From positions 10,462,407 through 10,526,406 of the forward strand of contig NC_053118.1 in the NCBI RefSeq assembly GCF_010015445.1: a DNA stretch of 64,000 nucleotides. The letters run 5' to 3'. Positions within the stretch are counted from its first letter, which is position 1. Every line of letters begins with the position of its first letter. Both the position numbers and the translations under genes were made by a program. Shown here piece after piece: positions 22,602 to 32,537 of this stretch. Source of the stretch: Perca fluviatilis. Lineage: Eukaryota > Chordata > Actinopteri > Perciformes > Percidae. Below the pieces are notes generated by a model. It was not told where the DNA came from, ran no database searches, and saw only the letters and a list, made by a program, of their open reading frames with translations.

Positions 22602-22620
22602 GAGGTCACAGCAGGCTCAC
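22134..22620 (-). promoter_or_regulatory. trhr upstream region / probable 5' UTR, with CT-CA microsatellite
   Basis: This is the sequence immediately upstream of the trhr start codon on the minus strand. It holds a (CT)n tract at 22515-22547 directly joined to (CA)n at 22548-22599. No TATA box at a convincing distance is visible and the transcription start is unknown. It may include a further non-coding exon boundary. The call is positional. Confidence 0.35.
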
Positions 22621-23179
22621 ACTGAAAGCACACACTTTGCCTCTCTTATGTCTGGGCTTAACAGCCTAAATTATTGGGTTGCGTACATTTTTGAGTGTTT
22701 ATGAATGCATTTGTCAATTGCAACTGACTATACATGTCTGATAACACTTTAGGATAGTTATTATAATTATATATGATAATTAGTAATTATATACTGTATT
22801 GTAGCCTTACACATATACAAATCATTCACAGGTGGGTGTAAAAGTGTTTATACATTCCCCCAAATTTGTGAAAATTCACTAGACCTTTTTACAATTAAAA
22901 CTGTATTTTGTTATTAAGTATTTATTTGTCTCGCATAGCCAGATATCTCTACAGCGCTATGTCAGCACTGGAGTAAGTATGAATTAATTAGTTATACACA
23001 TATATGTGTTGATGCTTCATTAGAGGAGTAATAGAAATTCTCACTTGAAAACTTGACACTTGGAAACGTCCTTATATTGTTTTGCAACTATTATAGATGT
23101 TGTGTAATAAACCATGTATTAATTGATTTATACACTCACTTTAATGAATGTCCTTAAAACTTTGTAGACCACAACATAA
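22621..23179. other. Intergenic, AT-rich, no gene
   Basis: No supported feature. Short palindromic AT stretches such as TTATAATTATATATGATAATTAG occur near 22760. Confidence 0.5.
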
Positions 23180-23869
23180 CATACAACACACAAACACACA
23201 AAACATTAAAACATATAAAAACAGGTAGTAAAACATAGAAAAAAAGAGGAATAAAAAACAGTACATGACCAAAGTGCTTGTGCGTTTTGTGCAAATCATT
23301 TTACCGTTTGTTTAACAGAGTGACTGCCGCTGGTACAAAACTTTTTTTAAATCTTGTAGTTCTGTAACCAGGAACAATAGCAAAACAATAGCGCACATCA
23401 TAAAATGTCTATGTGGCTGTGTCTGATCTGTTCAGTAACTGAATGCTCCTCGGCACAAATTATGTAATGGCACGATGGCACGAGAAAAGTGGGTGGGATG
23501 GATCAGCCAGTATCCTCAGGGCCAGATTGAGGGTATACTGTGAGGTTGGAGATGCTTTTAACATTGGATCCATTAATTACCTTGTCCAGCATGTTCCTGT
23601 TCTGGACAGACAGACCCCCACCCCAATGTCAGAGTTGTTGCGTCTGCATTAAAACTAAGCAGTTTCCTTAAAAAAAATAGAGCCGTTGCTGTGCTTTTGA
23701 GTATCTTGCTAGTGTGTTGGCAGACCAGGTGAGTTTGTAATCAATAATAGTGCCCAGATACTTATACTCCTCCACAGTCTGAATGACTGTCCCTTGAATA
23801 CTGACGGGTTGCAGTGGAGGGGGGACTTTTCCTAAAATCAATCACCATTTCTTTTGTTTTTGAAATGTT

Positions 23870-24448
23870 TAAAATGAGTGAGTGAGTGAATGAGTTTTGA
23901 TTGCACCATTCATGGAAGTGGTCAACCTCAGTCCTGTAGTCCTGTTAAAAAAAAAACTGATTAGGGCAGCATCATCTTCAAACTTAATCAGTGAGCAGTT
24001 GGAATGGTGGCTGACACAATCATTAGTATTTAAAATAAATAATTGTGATAAAACACATCCTTGTGGCGCTCCCGTGTTTGTCATGATGGTTCTTGACTGA
24101 CTGTGGCCCGCCCTCACATACTGTTGTCTGCCTGTTAAAAAGTCCTGAATCCACTTTACAAGAGTGAGGTTTACACCCATGTTTGTCTGCTTCTCTATCA
24201 ACATTTGTGACTGGATGGTGTCGAAACCTGAAGAAGAAGAGAAGTCTGCAAACAGGATGCGATACATGAGAGGCAGGTGTTTCAAGGTGTTTGTAAATCC
24301 CATTCAGGAGGGTTGTGACAGCATCTTCCACTCCACTTTTCTCTCTGTAAGCAAACTGTAATGTGTCCATGTGAACTTGGGACTGTATTTTGAGACAAAT
24401 TAAAATGATCCGCTCAAAGCACTTCATAGCAACAGAAGTGAGTGCCAC
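23870..24448 (-). pseudogene. LINE reverse transcriptase fragment
   Basis: The frames together read ALTSVAMKCFERIIL, DTLQFAYREKSGVEDAV, RILFADFSS, WIQDFLTGRQQYVR, NTGAPQGCVLS and NCSLIKFEDDAALI. These are RT palm motifs, with FEDD in place of the catalytic YADD/FADD box. A frameshift near 24300 separates the first and second halves, and further indels follow GAPQGCVLS. The reading is non-functional. Confidence 0.75.
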
Positions 24449-24590
24449 TGGTCTTAAATCGTTCAGTCCAACTTTGGGTTTCTTAGGAAGTGGTAAAATT
24501 TCACCGTATCACTGGGACTTTGTGTGTGTCAAGTGATTTCTGAAACAGTCCACCGAACACCGGGCTCAGTTGTTCTTTGCAGCTCTTTAA

Positions 24591-24999
24591 AGGAATACGC
24601 CTTATTTTACGGAATAGATTGACCCTTATTAGACCTGTACTCACAGAGTTGCTGTGTGATATCTCGTATAACTCTCCCGAGTAGCAGTGCCCAATATAGT
24701 CCCAAGTCAATATCTGCCTAGGAAATTGTCTAGTCAATATCTGCATTGCTATTTGTACTCGTTGTGAATAAACAGGCCACAGGAAGTAATTAGGTTTTGT
24801 TTTTGTTGTTGTTGGTTAACTTTTACTCACGACATGCTAACGGAAACATAGGATTCCATTCACTTCGCTAAGCTAAGCTAGCGGCGGGGCTGCCGGACTA
24901 AGAGAATGCATGCACTGAGACAAAAACGCATTTGCCTACCTATATAAATATAGAGGAAACGGTGAATAACCCTATTTCAACAAACGGTGGCGTATTCCT
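24591..24999. mobile_element. TTAA-target MITE (AGGAATACGCC termini), intact
   Basis: The element is 409 bp. Inverted ends AGGAATACGCC and GGCGTATTCCT are flanked by TTAA at 24587-24590 and 25000-25003. It inserted into the LINE RT coding region in the frame described for that element. A truncated relative is at 40118-40220. Non-coding. Confidence 0.85.
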
Positions 25000-25110
25000 T
25001 TAAGATGGTGCCTTCCAGCGTGTCAGGGCCAGCAGCTTTCCGTGTCCTTATATGGGAGAAGATCCGCCCCACTTCCTCACAGCTTACCCTGATTGGTGCA
25101 CTTGCTCTTC

Positions 25111-25523
25111 CTTCGAGGCCAGGGGCGGTTCTACATTGAATGACGCCCCGGGCGAGACCCCCTCCAAGCTTTTTTTAAGGTGCACAATCTCTACCTCCAA
25201 CATTTCCAAAAGACACAATATAGAATAAATATTCGAAATAGCACAAATCCTACATCACACAAATGTGAAAACACACTAAAGAGAATGTCATTATTACATT
25301 ATAGCACTAAGAACAGAAAACCAAAACTACGTCATCGTATGAAATCTGCTGCCCTATTGAGTGATTGATATTGATGTCCGTTCCTGGGACATAGTTGACT
25401 TCAGGTATGACTTGATCAACTTTAGTTTGTAAAAGCTCCTCTCTGCTTGAGCCACAGTGACTGACAGGGACGGACATGGACCAAAAATCAGCCCTGGCAT
25501 TTTGGCCCAGACCGGCCCTTTCT
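25111..25523. other. Intergenic, no gene recognised
   Basis: This is mixed sequence, probably degenerate repeat (GGCCAGGGGCGGTTCTACAT near 25121). Nothing is codable. Confidence 0.4.
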
Positions 25524-26643
25524 TTATTTATTTTCATGACTATTTACATTTTAGATTCTCACTGAAGGCATCAAAACTATGAATGAACACATATGGGATT
25601 ATGTACTTAACAAAAAAGTGTGAAATAACTGAAAACATGTCTAGATTCCTCAAAGTAGCCACCCTTTGCTTTTTTGATAGCGCTGCAAACCCTTGGTGTT
25701 CTCTCAATGAGCTTCATGAGGTAGTCACCTGAAATGGTTTTCACTTCACAGGTGTGCCTTGTCAGGGTTAATTAGTGGAATTTTTTCCCTTATTAATGAG
25801 GTTGGGACCATCAGTTGTGTTGTGCAGAAGTCAGGTTGATACACAGCAGACATTACTTTAACAAATGAAAGTCAGTCAGTCCGGAAAATTGCGAAAACTT
25901 TGAATGTGTCCCCAAGTGCTTTGGTCTGATGAGTCCAAATTTGAGATCTTTGGTGTCTTTGTGCGACGCAGAAAAGGTGAACGGATGGATTCTACATGCC
26001 TGGTTCCCACCGTGAAGCATGGAGGAGGAGGTGTGATGGTGTGGGGGTGCTTTGCTGGTGACACTGTTGGGGATTTATTCAAAATTGAAGGCATACTGAA
26101 CCAGCATGGCTACCACAGCATCCTGCAGCGACATGCCATCCCATCCGGTTTGCGTTTAGTTGGACCATCATTTATTATAACAGGACAATGACCCCAAACA
26201 CACCTCCAGGCTGTGTAAGGGCTATATAACCAAGAAGGAGAGTGATGGAGTGCTGCGCCAGATGACCTGGCCTCCACAGTCACCGGACCTGAACCCAATC
26301 AAGATGGTTTGGGGTGAGCTGGACCGCAGAGTGAAGGCAATAGGGCCAACAAGTGCTAAGCATCTCTGGGAACTCCTTCAAGATTGTTGGAAAACCATTT
26401 CAGGTGACTACCTCTTTGAAGCTCATCAAGAGAATGCCAAGAGTGTGCAAAGCAGTAATCAGAGCAAAGGGTGGCTACTTTGAAGAAACTAGAATATAAG
26501 ACATGTTTTCAGTTATTTCACACTTTTTGTTAAGTACATAATTCCACATGTGTTCATTCATAGTTTTGATGCCTTCAGTGAGAATCTACAATGTAAATAG
26601 TCATGAAAATAAAGGAAATGCATTGAATGAGAAGGTGTGTCCG
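25524..26643 (+). mobile_element. Tc1/mariner element with internal deletion
   Basis: Near-perfect inverted arms of roughly 130 bp run from TTTATTTTCATGACTATTTAC (25527) and from its inverse GTAAATAGTCATGAAAATAAA (ending 26613). Both include CACTGAAGGCATCAAAACTA and GTGTGAAATAACTGAAAACA. The right side extends to GAGAAGGTGTGTCC (26643) while the left outer end is lost, so the outermost termini are eroded. The transposase N-terminal half is missing. This matches a Tc1 family common in fish (inference). Confidence 0.85.
25905..26483 (+). pseudogene. Tc1-like transposase remnant
   Basis: The catalytic domain begins abruptly at LWSDESKFEIFG (first Asp), runs through HGGGGVMVWGCFAGDT, then shifts frame near 26185 before DNDPKHTSRLCKGY (second Asp). 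It ends with WPPQSPDLNPIKMVWGELDRR. The third catalytic residue, Glu in the family NPIE motif, reads Lys here. The helix-turn-helix DNA-binding half is deleted between about 25915 and the SDESK motif. The combination of deletion, frameshift and active-site loss means it is dead. Confidence 0.85.
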
Positions 26644-26921
26644 CCACTGATCAAGGCTGATTGGATTGGCTGGCACGTCACTCTCCCATCTCGGCGTTTG
26701 ACAGGAGTAAAGAAAGTAGAGTCATAGTAAGTTCCAAGTAAGCCATGTTACAGACGTTTACATTCAAGACATACCAAAAAACACAATTTGACACGAGGGA
26801 CCGTAATTAACAAACAAAAACAACGGATACTAACAAACATTGACCGAACAATCAGAGCTCCTGTGTGCGTGTCACTGCCCCATGTGAGTCGAGTGCAGAT
26901 GTGAGTTGCGCATGCTTCACT
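26644..26921. other. Short intergenic gap
   Basis: No gene or defined repeat is seen. Confidence 0.4.
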
Positions 26922-27503
26922 TTGCGACACTAAGTAATTTTCCCGCTTTGGTCCCCTACAGGTTGGAAGTGGAATTGTCCATTACATTACATTGTCCAGT
27001 TCATTCGAACTACAGGTACGCTACCTGATCTGAGTAAGCCCTGACTGCAGTACGCAGATCGAGGAGTGGCTCAACGTGGGTGGAGCTAAATGTTTGACTC
27101 CTCCCACTTGCCCAATCGCAATCGCAAGTCACGTTTGCTTTCCCCGTTATCCTTTTCCTTAACCCAGGGGCGGAGTGGAACCAAAACATCCAGGCATGCG
27201 TCCGTACACGGGCAGGCAGCATACGCAAAAAGAACCAGCCCACGCGGCCTCGAAACACTACCGGCCCACCGGGAAAAGTCCAGACTCTCCCGATTGCCAC
27301 TCCGCCTCTGCCTTAACAACCGTAAGTTGTTGTCTGGCGTCCCCAGAGACCAGGGCTCGTTTCCTGCAAGTCACGTTTTCCTTAACTCAACCCCGTTCTT
27401 CTTTTCCCAATCCCAACCGGTTCTTTTCCTAAACCCAACCCCATTGTTCTTTTCCTTTTTACAATTCAAATATCATTATTTAATATAACCTATATATCTA
27501 TAT

Positions 27504-27797
27504 CCCTTGTGTTGTCCTTTGGGTCCCAGTGACCCGAAGGACAACACAAGGATTATGTACTTCCGTTTACTTTGTTGAGAATTGCTCTCTAAACCCTATT
27601 TCTTGTAAAGTAAGTAAGTAAAGTTTATTTCTAGAACACATTTAAACACAGTTTAAGCTGACCAAAATGCTGTACAAACAAGAACTAAGGTGCTGTATTA
27701 ACCCTTGTTTAGAGAGCAATTCTCAACAAAGTAAACGGAAGTACATAATCCTTGTGTTGTCCTTCGGGTCACTGGGACCCGAAGGGCAACACAAGGG
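27504..27797. mobile_element. Palindromic MITE (CCCTTGTGTTG ends)
   Basis: Two arms of about 92 bp (27504-27595 and 27706-27797) are near-perfect inverses, sharing ATTATGTACTTCCGTTTACT and TTGAGAATTGCTCTCTAAA. Each outer end is itself a hairpin: CCTTGTGTTGTCC, then GGGTCCCAGTGACCC, then GGACAACACAAGG. The 110-bp centre resembles a LINE 3' tail (AAGTAAGTAAAGTTTATTTC). The right flank is TTAA, the left is not. The end motif recurs at 45295-45782. Confidence 0.75.
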
Positions 27798-27851
27798 TTA
27801 AATAATATATATTATATTATAAAGGTGCTGCATTGACGTTTGAGAATTTGC

Positions 27852-27959
27852 TGCCTGATCTCCGCCACCAGATGGCGCCCAATGTGCTGCCTGATCTCCG
27901 CCACCAGATGGCGCCCAATGTGCTGCCTGATCTCTGTCACCAGATGGCGCACCCGCGGT
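27852..27959 (+). repeat. 36-bp tandem repeat x3 with CTCF-like motifs
   Basis: Three consecutive 36-bp units read CTGCCTGATCTCCGCCACCA and GATGGCGCCCAATGTG, with units 1 and 2 identical and unit 3 carrying a few changes. Each holds a match to the CTCF core consensus CCASYAGRKGGCRS: CCACCAGATGGCGC at 27865-27878 and 27901-27914 (full matches), and TCACCAGATGGCGC at 27937-27950 (one mismatch at the first base). All three face the same way, with CCAAT following the first two. The match is seen directly; binding is inference. Confidence 0.7.
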
Positions 27960-28406
27960 GTCAAACGTTTAGCTCCGCCCACTTTGAACCCAACCCCGAT
28001 CTGCGTACTGCAGTCAGGTGCAATTGTCCCGATCTGGCAAACTTGAATATTGTGATGTTATGGACAATTCTGCTTCCAACCTGTAGGGGGAACAAAGCGG
28101 GAAAAGTTACTTAGTGTTGCTTTAAATCAGGAGGGAAGCACATCATCAATATTTTACTTTTAGAAAAAAAGGTAGCCGTGAATTCACACAACTCTATTAT
28201 TTGCATCTGCATTATTTAATATTGTAGCTTTTTTTTTTACTTATTTCTCCTGACGAATAGCTTTATAGCTGGAAAAACCTTATTATACACTGTCTCAGAG
28301 CATAAATAATGGATCAGCTTGTTCCATCTTTTTATTGAAGCTTCTGTATATAATATTCACACGGAGTGAAACATTAAAACTGAGCACCGTTCTATTAAAA
28401 AGAAAT

Positions 28407-28744
28407 TGTCATGCCCAGCTCCCCATCCTAGGTCATGTTCTGAGTTTTCTTTCACATCCAATGTCCAATGTCTTGCACCTGTGTCTAATTGTCTCCCCTC
28501 CCCCCTCAGGTGTATATATTCACTCCCTCGCTCTTTGTTCTCTGCTATATCGCCTTATCCCTTTGAATTTAGCGTTCAAGCTTTTTTTCCATCATCGCTA
28601 TATTTAGCTTTTTGTTCTACCTGCCAGTGGTTTTTGGAGAATTGCCTGTTTTGTTTTGTACCGTGTGTACAATAAATACTTTGTTTGACTGTTACCGTGC
28701 GTCTGAGTCCTGCATCCTGAGTTCCCTGTTTGTCCCGCCTGACA
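28407..28744. mobile_element. Solo LTR of a retrotransposon
   Basis: The 338-bp block starts TGTCATGCCC and ends CGCCTGACA, with the 5-bp direct repeat GAAAT on both sides (28402-28406, 28745-28749). It contains a TATA-like GTATATATT at about 28511 and an AATAAA signal near 28671 followed by a GT-rich stretch, in the order expected for a plus-strand LTR. No internal retrotransposon sequence adjoins it, so it most likely arose by recombination between two LTRs. Confidence 0.8.
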
Positions 28745-28749
28745 GAAAT

Positions 28750-29049
28750 ATTACAAATGTCTGTATCATTTTATATACATTTTGCCAAAAATCAGCCTGG
28801 CACATTTGGTATCTTAAAAAAAAGTCCTGGAGATTTGAATAATGTTTAGCGGCAGCATGAGTTTGGACGGTCTACCACAAGTCAATCTCATAATAATCTC
28901 TCAACATGCCATATGTAGTATGATATTGTCAGAACAGGTGATACATGTGTATCACTATAAAAAAGTAGAGATGGGGCATCTATATGTAATTTTAAAAGAT
29001 GACATTAGTGATATTATAGGATATATAATAAGCATTTTATATATGGTCA
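28750..29049. other. Intergenic, no gene recognised
   Basis: AT-rich sequence. A 139-codon frame (28842-29261) spans into the next repeat and shows no protein-like domain. Confidence 0.4.
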
Positions 29050-29515
29050 CTTTAAATGTAAGTGGTGGAATATGTAACGCAAGTAGTCTACTACAAGTAG
29101 AATTATACTTTCCTTCAGTATTTCCATTTTATGCTACTTTATGCTTATACTCCACTACATTTCAGAGGGAAATATTGTATATTTTACTATTGCACGTTTT
29201 AAACAAAATATCTATGTGTATACATTATTATGCATTGTTACAGATTAAACTGCTCAAATAAAGTCGTCAGGATTAGCTTCACCTCCGTCAGCTGCAACAT
29301 CAAAATGCAGCTTAAACATGAATGCCGTAATAATCATTAAATAAAATGATATACTGTAGTATAAGGGGTTATTTTTTTCTGCATCTGCATTTGAGTACTT
29401 TTATTTTTGAAACTTTGGGTACATTTAAGCGATTGTACATTTACTTCACTATTTTTAATACAGTACTTTTTCTTGTAATGGAGTATTGACACTGTTAAAT
29501 TGCTACTTGTACTTG
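29050..29515. repeat. Dispersed teleost repeat related to 21108-21240
   Basis: Blocks such as TACTCCACTACATTTCAGAGG, GAGGGAAATATTGTA and, near the other end, AAGCGATTGTACATTTACTT are recognisable parts of the repeat family also present in the trhr intron. The copy is old and non-coding. Confidence 0.5.
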
Positions 29516-29518
29516 AAC

Positions 29519-29558
<40 letters not shown>
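29519..29558. repeat. (GATA)10 microsatellite
   Basis: About ten perfect GATA units at the 3' end of the minus-strand LINE that follows. Such tails commonly expand from LINE 3' ends. Confidence 0.95.
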
Positions 29559-29734
29559 CTTTATTGTCATTGGTTTCAACAACGAAACAGTTTAGCAGCT
29601 CTCAATATGACAGTTAAACCACAGACAAAGAGACATAAAATTGAAATAGTAAAATATAACAAACGCAATGAGGTGGTGCTACATACATAATGTTATTGCA
29701 CTTCCAGTTTTGGGGGTTTATTGCACACAAGTCT

Positions 29735-30690
29735 TTACAGAGGGAGCAGGTGGAGAGGAGGGTTTGTGCTTTTCCAGGGTGAGTGGGGTCCCTTATGATA
29801 CAGCTGGCTTTCTTTTGGAGTTGGCCAGTGTACGTATATGTCTCCAAGGCGGGGGGGGGGGTTCCCGATGACACGCTCTCCTGCCTCCACCACCTGCTGC
29901 TTCCTGTTCTCCTCTGTGCAGCTGGAGAACCACACCGTGCAGCAGTAGCTCAGGAGGCTCTCTATTGCTGGCCGATAGAAGTTGGTCAGCAGGTGTTGAG
30001 GGAGGTGAGCGTGCCTCAGCTTCCTGAGGAGGTAAAGCCTCTGTTGGGCCTTCCCCACCTGAGGGAGATGTATGTGGTCCAGGTGAGAGATGCACACCCA
30101 GGAACTTGAAGCTCTCCGCTCCCTCTACCTTCTCCCCGTGACTGTAGAGGGCAGAGTGCTCGGTGCGCTTGGATCTTCTGAAATCCACAGTTACCTCCTT
30201 AGTTTTTGTGGTGTTTAAGTCCAGGTTATTGTGGGAGCACCATTTTGTAAAATGCTGAATCTCCTCCCTGCAGGCTGTCTCGTTATTGTCCGTTATCAGT
30301 CCTGCTATGTTGGCATCATCAGCTAATTTAACAGTGGTGTTGGTAGGATGGCTGGGGGAGCAGTCATGGGTGAAGAGGGAGTAGGTGGGCTAAGGACACA
30401 CCCCTGTGGTGTGCCAGTGTTCAGGATGAGAGTGGATGATGTGAGATCTCCCATCCTGACGTTCTGGGGTCTATTGCTCAGAAAGTCCAGTATCCATGTG
30501 CAAAGTGAACTGCCCAAGCCCAGGTTACTTAGCTTCTGAACCAGATTGTGGTGGATAACTGTATTAAATGCTGAGCTGAAATCCACAAACAGTACTCTGG
30601 CATAGGTGTTCACCTGATCCGGGTGTGTCAGGGCAGTTACGACTGCATCCTCTGTCGTCCTGTTTGCTCGATATGCAACTGGTGTTGGTC
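29735..30690 (-). pseudogene. LINE reverse transcriptase, C-terminal part
   Basis: Motifs in order on the minus strand: [48 protein letters not shown], a frameshifted catalytic region near 30300, KTKEVTVDFRRSK, VEGAESFKFLGVHLSP, AQQRLYLLRKLRHAHLP, and LTNFYRPAIESLLSYCCTVW. Several frame changes interrupt it (for example near 30370 and 30095). The FLGVH and thumb motifs confirm a non-LTR RT. Confidence 0.8.
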
Positions 30691-30778
30691 CAGGGGGCTA
30701 TTGCACAAAAGTAGAATGAAGAAATCCACTATAACTGAAAAAGCGCATCTTGACTTAGTTTGATCCGCTTAATCAGTT

Positions 30779-31920
30779 GCACGTTTGCGGAGCCAGGATG
30801 AGAAGGTGAAGCCTGTCAAGCCAGGTGTAGATAGTTGGGATAAGTGCACGTTCACGGCTTTCTTAAATAGACCACGGTATCAGAGATTTACTGATGCAGA
30901 AATGGAGAAGACGCGTGTGGCATATTTTTCACCCGCTGAACAGCAGCTTCTAATGGAAACTTACGAGGAGGTGAAGCATATAATATGCAAAAAGTGAAAT
31001 ACAGCTGTTGTTATCAAACAGAGAGAAAAAGCCTGGCAGACAATAGCGGACCGACTGAATGTGTAAGGATTTAAAAATATCTACTTACTAGCCACACGCT
31101 TGTTTTATGTGTTGGTTTTATTGCTGTATCTGTTTTTATGTGCTAAATGTGCTGGTTTTACTGTAAAGTGTCTTTGAGTACCATGTAAAGCACTATATAA
31201 ATAAAATGTATTATTATTTAGCCTACTTTGCCTTAAAAGTGAGCAGTGGGAATTCATGTTCCGAAATTGACCCTAAAGACTAGGCCTAATTTCAAACCCT
31301 TATTCACAATGCGACAATATGTTTTACAACCATATGCACAAATCTCTAAAAGCTATGTCTAATTCTAAATATATTTCTACAATGAATGATGATACAGAAC
31401 AAACATGACTGGACAAAAACAAACCTGGCAACAAGTCAAGATAAAATATAAAAACATTTTGGAGGCTGCTAAGTGCCTTCATTCTTAACAGTGTGCAAAT
31501 GGTATATAGAAATTACTTAGACGATGCCTGCTCACATATTTTATCTAAACTGATTTTAGCAGTTAAGACGAAGGCTCATTTGTCTGGCACGGGGGAAATG
31601 GCCCTTGTCTTAAACCAAGGAAGGCCTGTGATGGAAGGGATTCAGGGTGGGACACCTACTGACTCTGTTCCACCTGCAGAAACTGCCCTCTTCATACAAT
31701 GGTACATTTTCTAGTACTGCACATCAAACACACAATCAACCATTTATATGGGCATATGTGGACTGTCTGACCTTGTTTTGCACACAGTCACTCTCCTCCC
31801 ACCAGACGATGATACAGTGAGTATTATTTATCATATTTATTCTGCAGCCGATGATGAAGAGACTCCAGAAGGCCTGAGGTATCATATCAATCTTATGGAA
31901 ATGCGTATTTAGCTCATAAT
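30779..31920 (+). pseudogene. Myb/SANT-like protein of the Harbinger element, second copy
   Basis: Exon 1 (about 30785-31064) encodes DSWDKCTFTAFLNRPRYQRF, then the Myb/SANT helices AEQQLLMETYEEVKHII and, after an in-frame TGA, NTAVVIKQREKAWQTIADRL, ending at a GTAAGG donor. Exon 2 (about 31405-31815) starts TGQKQTWQQVKIKYKN and runs to GRPVMEGIQGG and VPPAETALFIQ before a GTGAGT donor. The last exon reads ADDEETPEG. The intron before it is shortened by about 85 bp relative to the first copy. The TGA after IICKK is shared with the first copy. No start ATG is preserved in frame. Confidence 0.65.
31065..31225. repeat. Small retroposon tail inserted in the Harbinger element
   Basis: TAAAGTGTCTTTGAGTACCA, then GTAAAGCACTATATAAATAA and a TATTATTATT end, the typical 3' tail of fish short retroposons. 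It is absent at the equivalent place in 1-1242, which shows it arrived after the two copies separated. Confidence 0.55.
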
Positions 31921-32537
31921 GGATGAGAAGTCAGTGATATAGCACTAGTAGAAAATAGATTTGTAACAGGATTCAGACGCAGTACAGCCTGACAGCCAGC
32001 CTGGCAACATAGTGAGTATTGGCTAAAGGAAATCTAAATTACGCACAATTCCTGCTGTGCTAATCAATGGGTGGTTTACAGAATTCACAAGCTGTTAGCC
32101 TGCTCTGGAGCAAGCTAACTGCAAAGAATACATCTCCATGGTTACTTGGCTGGGTTTAATTCAACCTGCTTTTGTGCAACCAAGTCAAGGCTAAATTCAT
32201 CCAGGATAACATGAATATCCCGGCTTAATCCATTATCCTGGTTTTGTGCCATAGCCTCCAGGTCAGCAGGGATGGCAGAGTTGATGTGAGAGAGGATGAG
32301 TCTCTCAAAACATTTGGTGATGATGGAGGTTAGAGCAAATGGGCAATAGTCATTTTGACAGTTCAATGTACTTTTCTTGGGTACTGGGAGTTAAAGATTC
32401 TGCTAGTTGGTCTGGGCAGGATTTGAGAATCCTTCCCGTGACGCCATCTGGGCCAGCTGCTTTCCTCGCGTTGACTCTGCTTAGGATGGATCTGACAGTG
32501 TTGATGCAGCTTTATGGGGTCGTTATTGTAATAATAT

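Larger units (their letters stand above)
23180..25110 (-). mobile_element. CR1/L2/Rex1-group LINE, decayed, split by a TTAA MITE
   Basis: Reverse-transcriptase coding sequence runs from about 25060 down to 23880, with 3'-UTR-like sequence to about 23180. The element is interrupted at 24591-24999. Removing that insertion and one TTAA rejoins the frame as GPDTLEGTILK-SCKEQLSPVFG, an informative empty site. Only the central RT region and 3' part survive; no endonuclease domain is seen. Confidence 0.75.
26922..28121. mobile_element. Long-armed inverted-repeat element, TTAA at right side
   Basis: The left arm starts GCGACACTAAGTAATTTTCC with GCTTTGGTCCCCTACAGGTTGG; the right arm ends with the inverse CCAACCTGTAGGGGG and AAGTTACTTAGTGTTGCT, then TTAA at 28122-28125. 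Imperfect inverted homology extends about 200 bp, including ACTGCAGTACGCAGATC versus GATCTGCGTACTGCAGT and the GGAGCTAAA-GTTTGAC block. The left target copy is not preserved. Inside lie the palindromic element 27504-27797 and the tandem CTCF-like array. Confidence 0.65.
30694..32256 (+). mobile_element. PIF/Harbinger-like element with Myb-like gene (both ends present)
   Basis: The ends GGGGCTATTGCACAAAA and TTTTGTGCCATAGCC are imperfect inverses, flanked by TCCAG (30689-30693, 32257-32261), though base ambiguity at the junction leaves the exact target size open. The interior encodes only the Myb-like protein. It is homologous in inverse orientation to 1-1242. A roughly 150-bp insert not found in the other copy lies near 31065-31225. 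Confidence 0.75.
29559..32535 (-). mobile_element. CR1/L2-group LINE, split by a Harbinger-like element
   Basis: The LINE occupies 29559-30693 and 32257-32535. The minus strand from 32360 down reads ALTSIITKCFERLILSHINS and PADLE, is interrupted, and resumes at about 30690 with [19 protein letters not shown]. The 3' end abuts the GATA tract. The duplication TCCAG borders the insertion. It is a different LINE family from the one at 34735-38325. Confidence 0.75.

Noticed and set aside
27010..27488. Overlapping frames on both strands
   Set aside because: They lie in an inverted arm of a non-coding element; the paired frames reflect the inverted repeat.
28842..29261. 139-codon plus-strand frame
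   Set aside because: AT-rich sequence overlapping a dispersed repeat, with no recognisable domain and no splice context.
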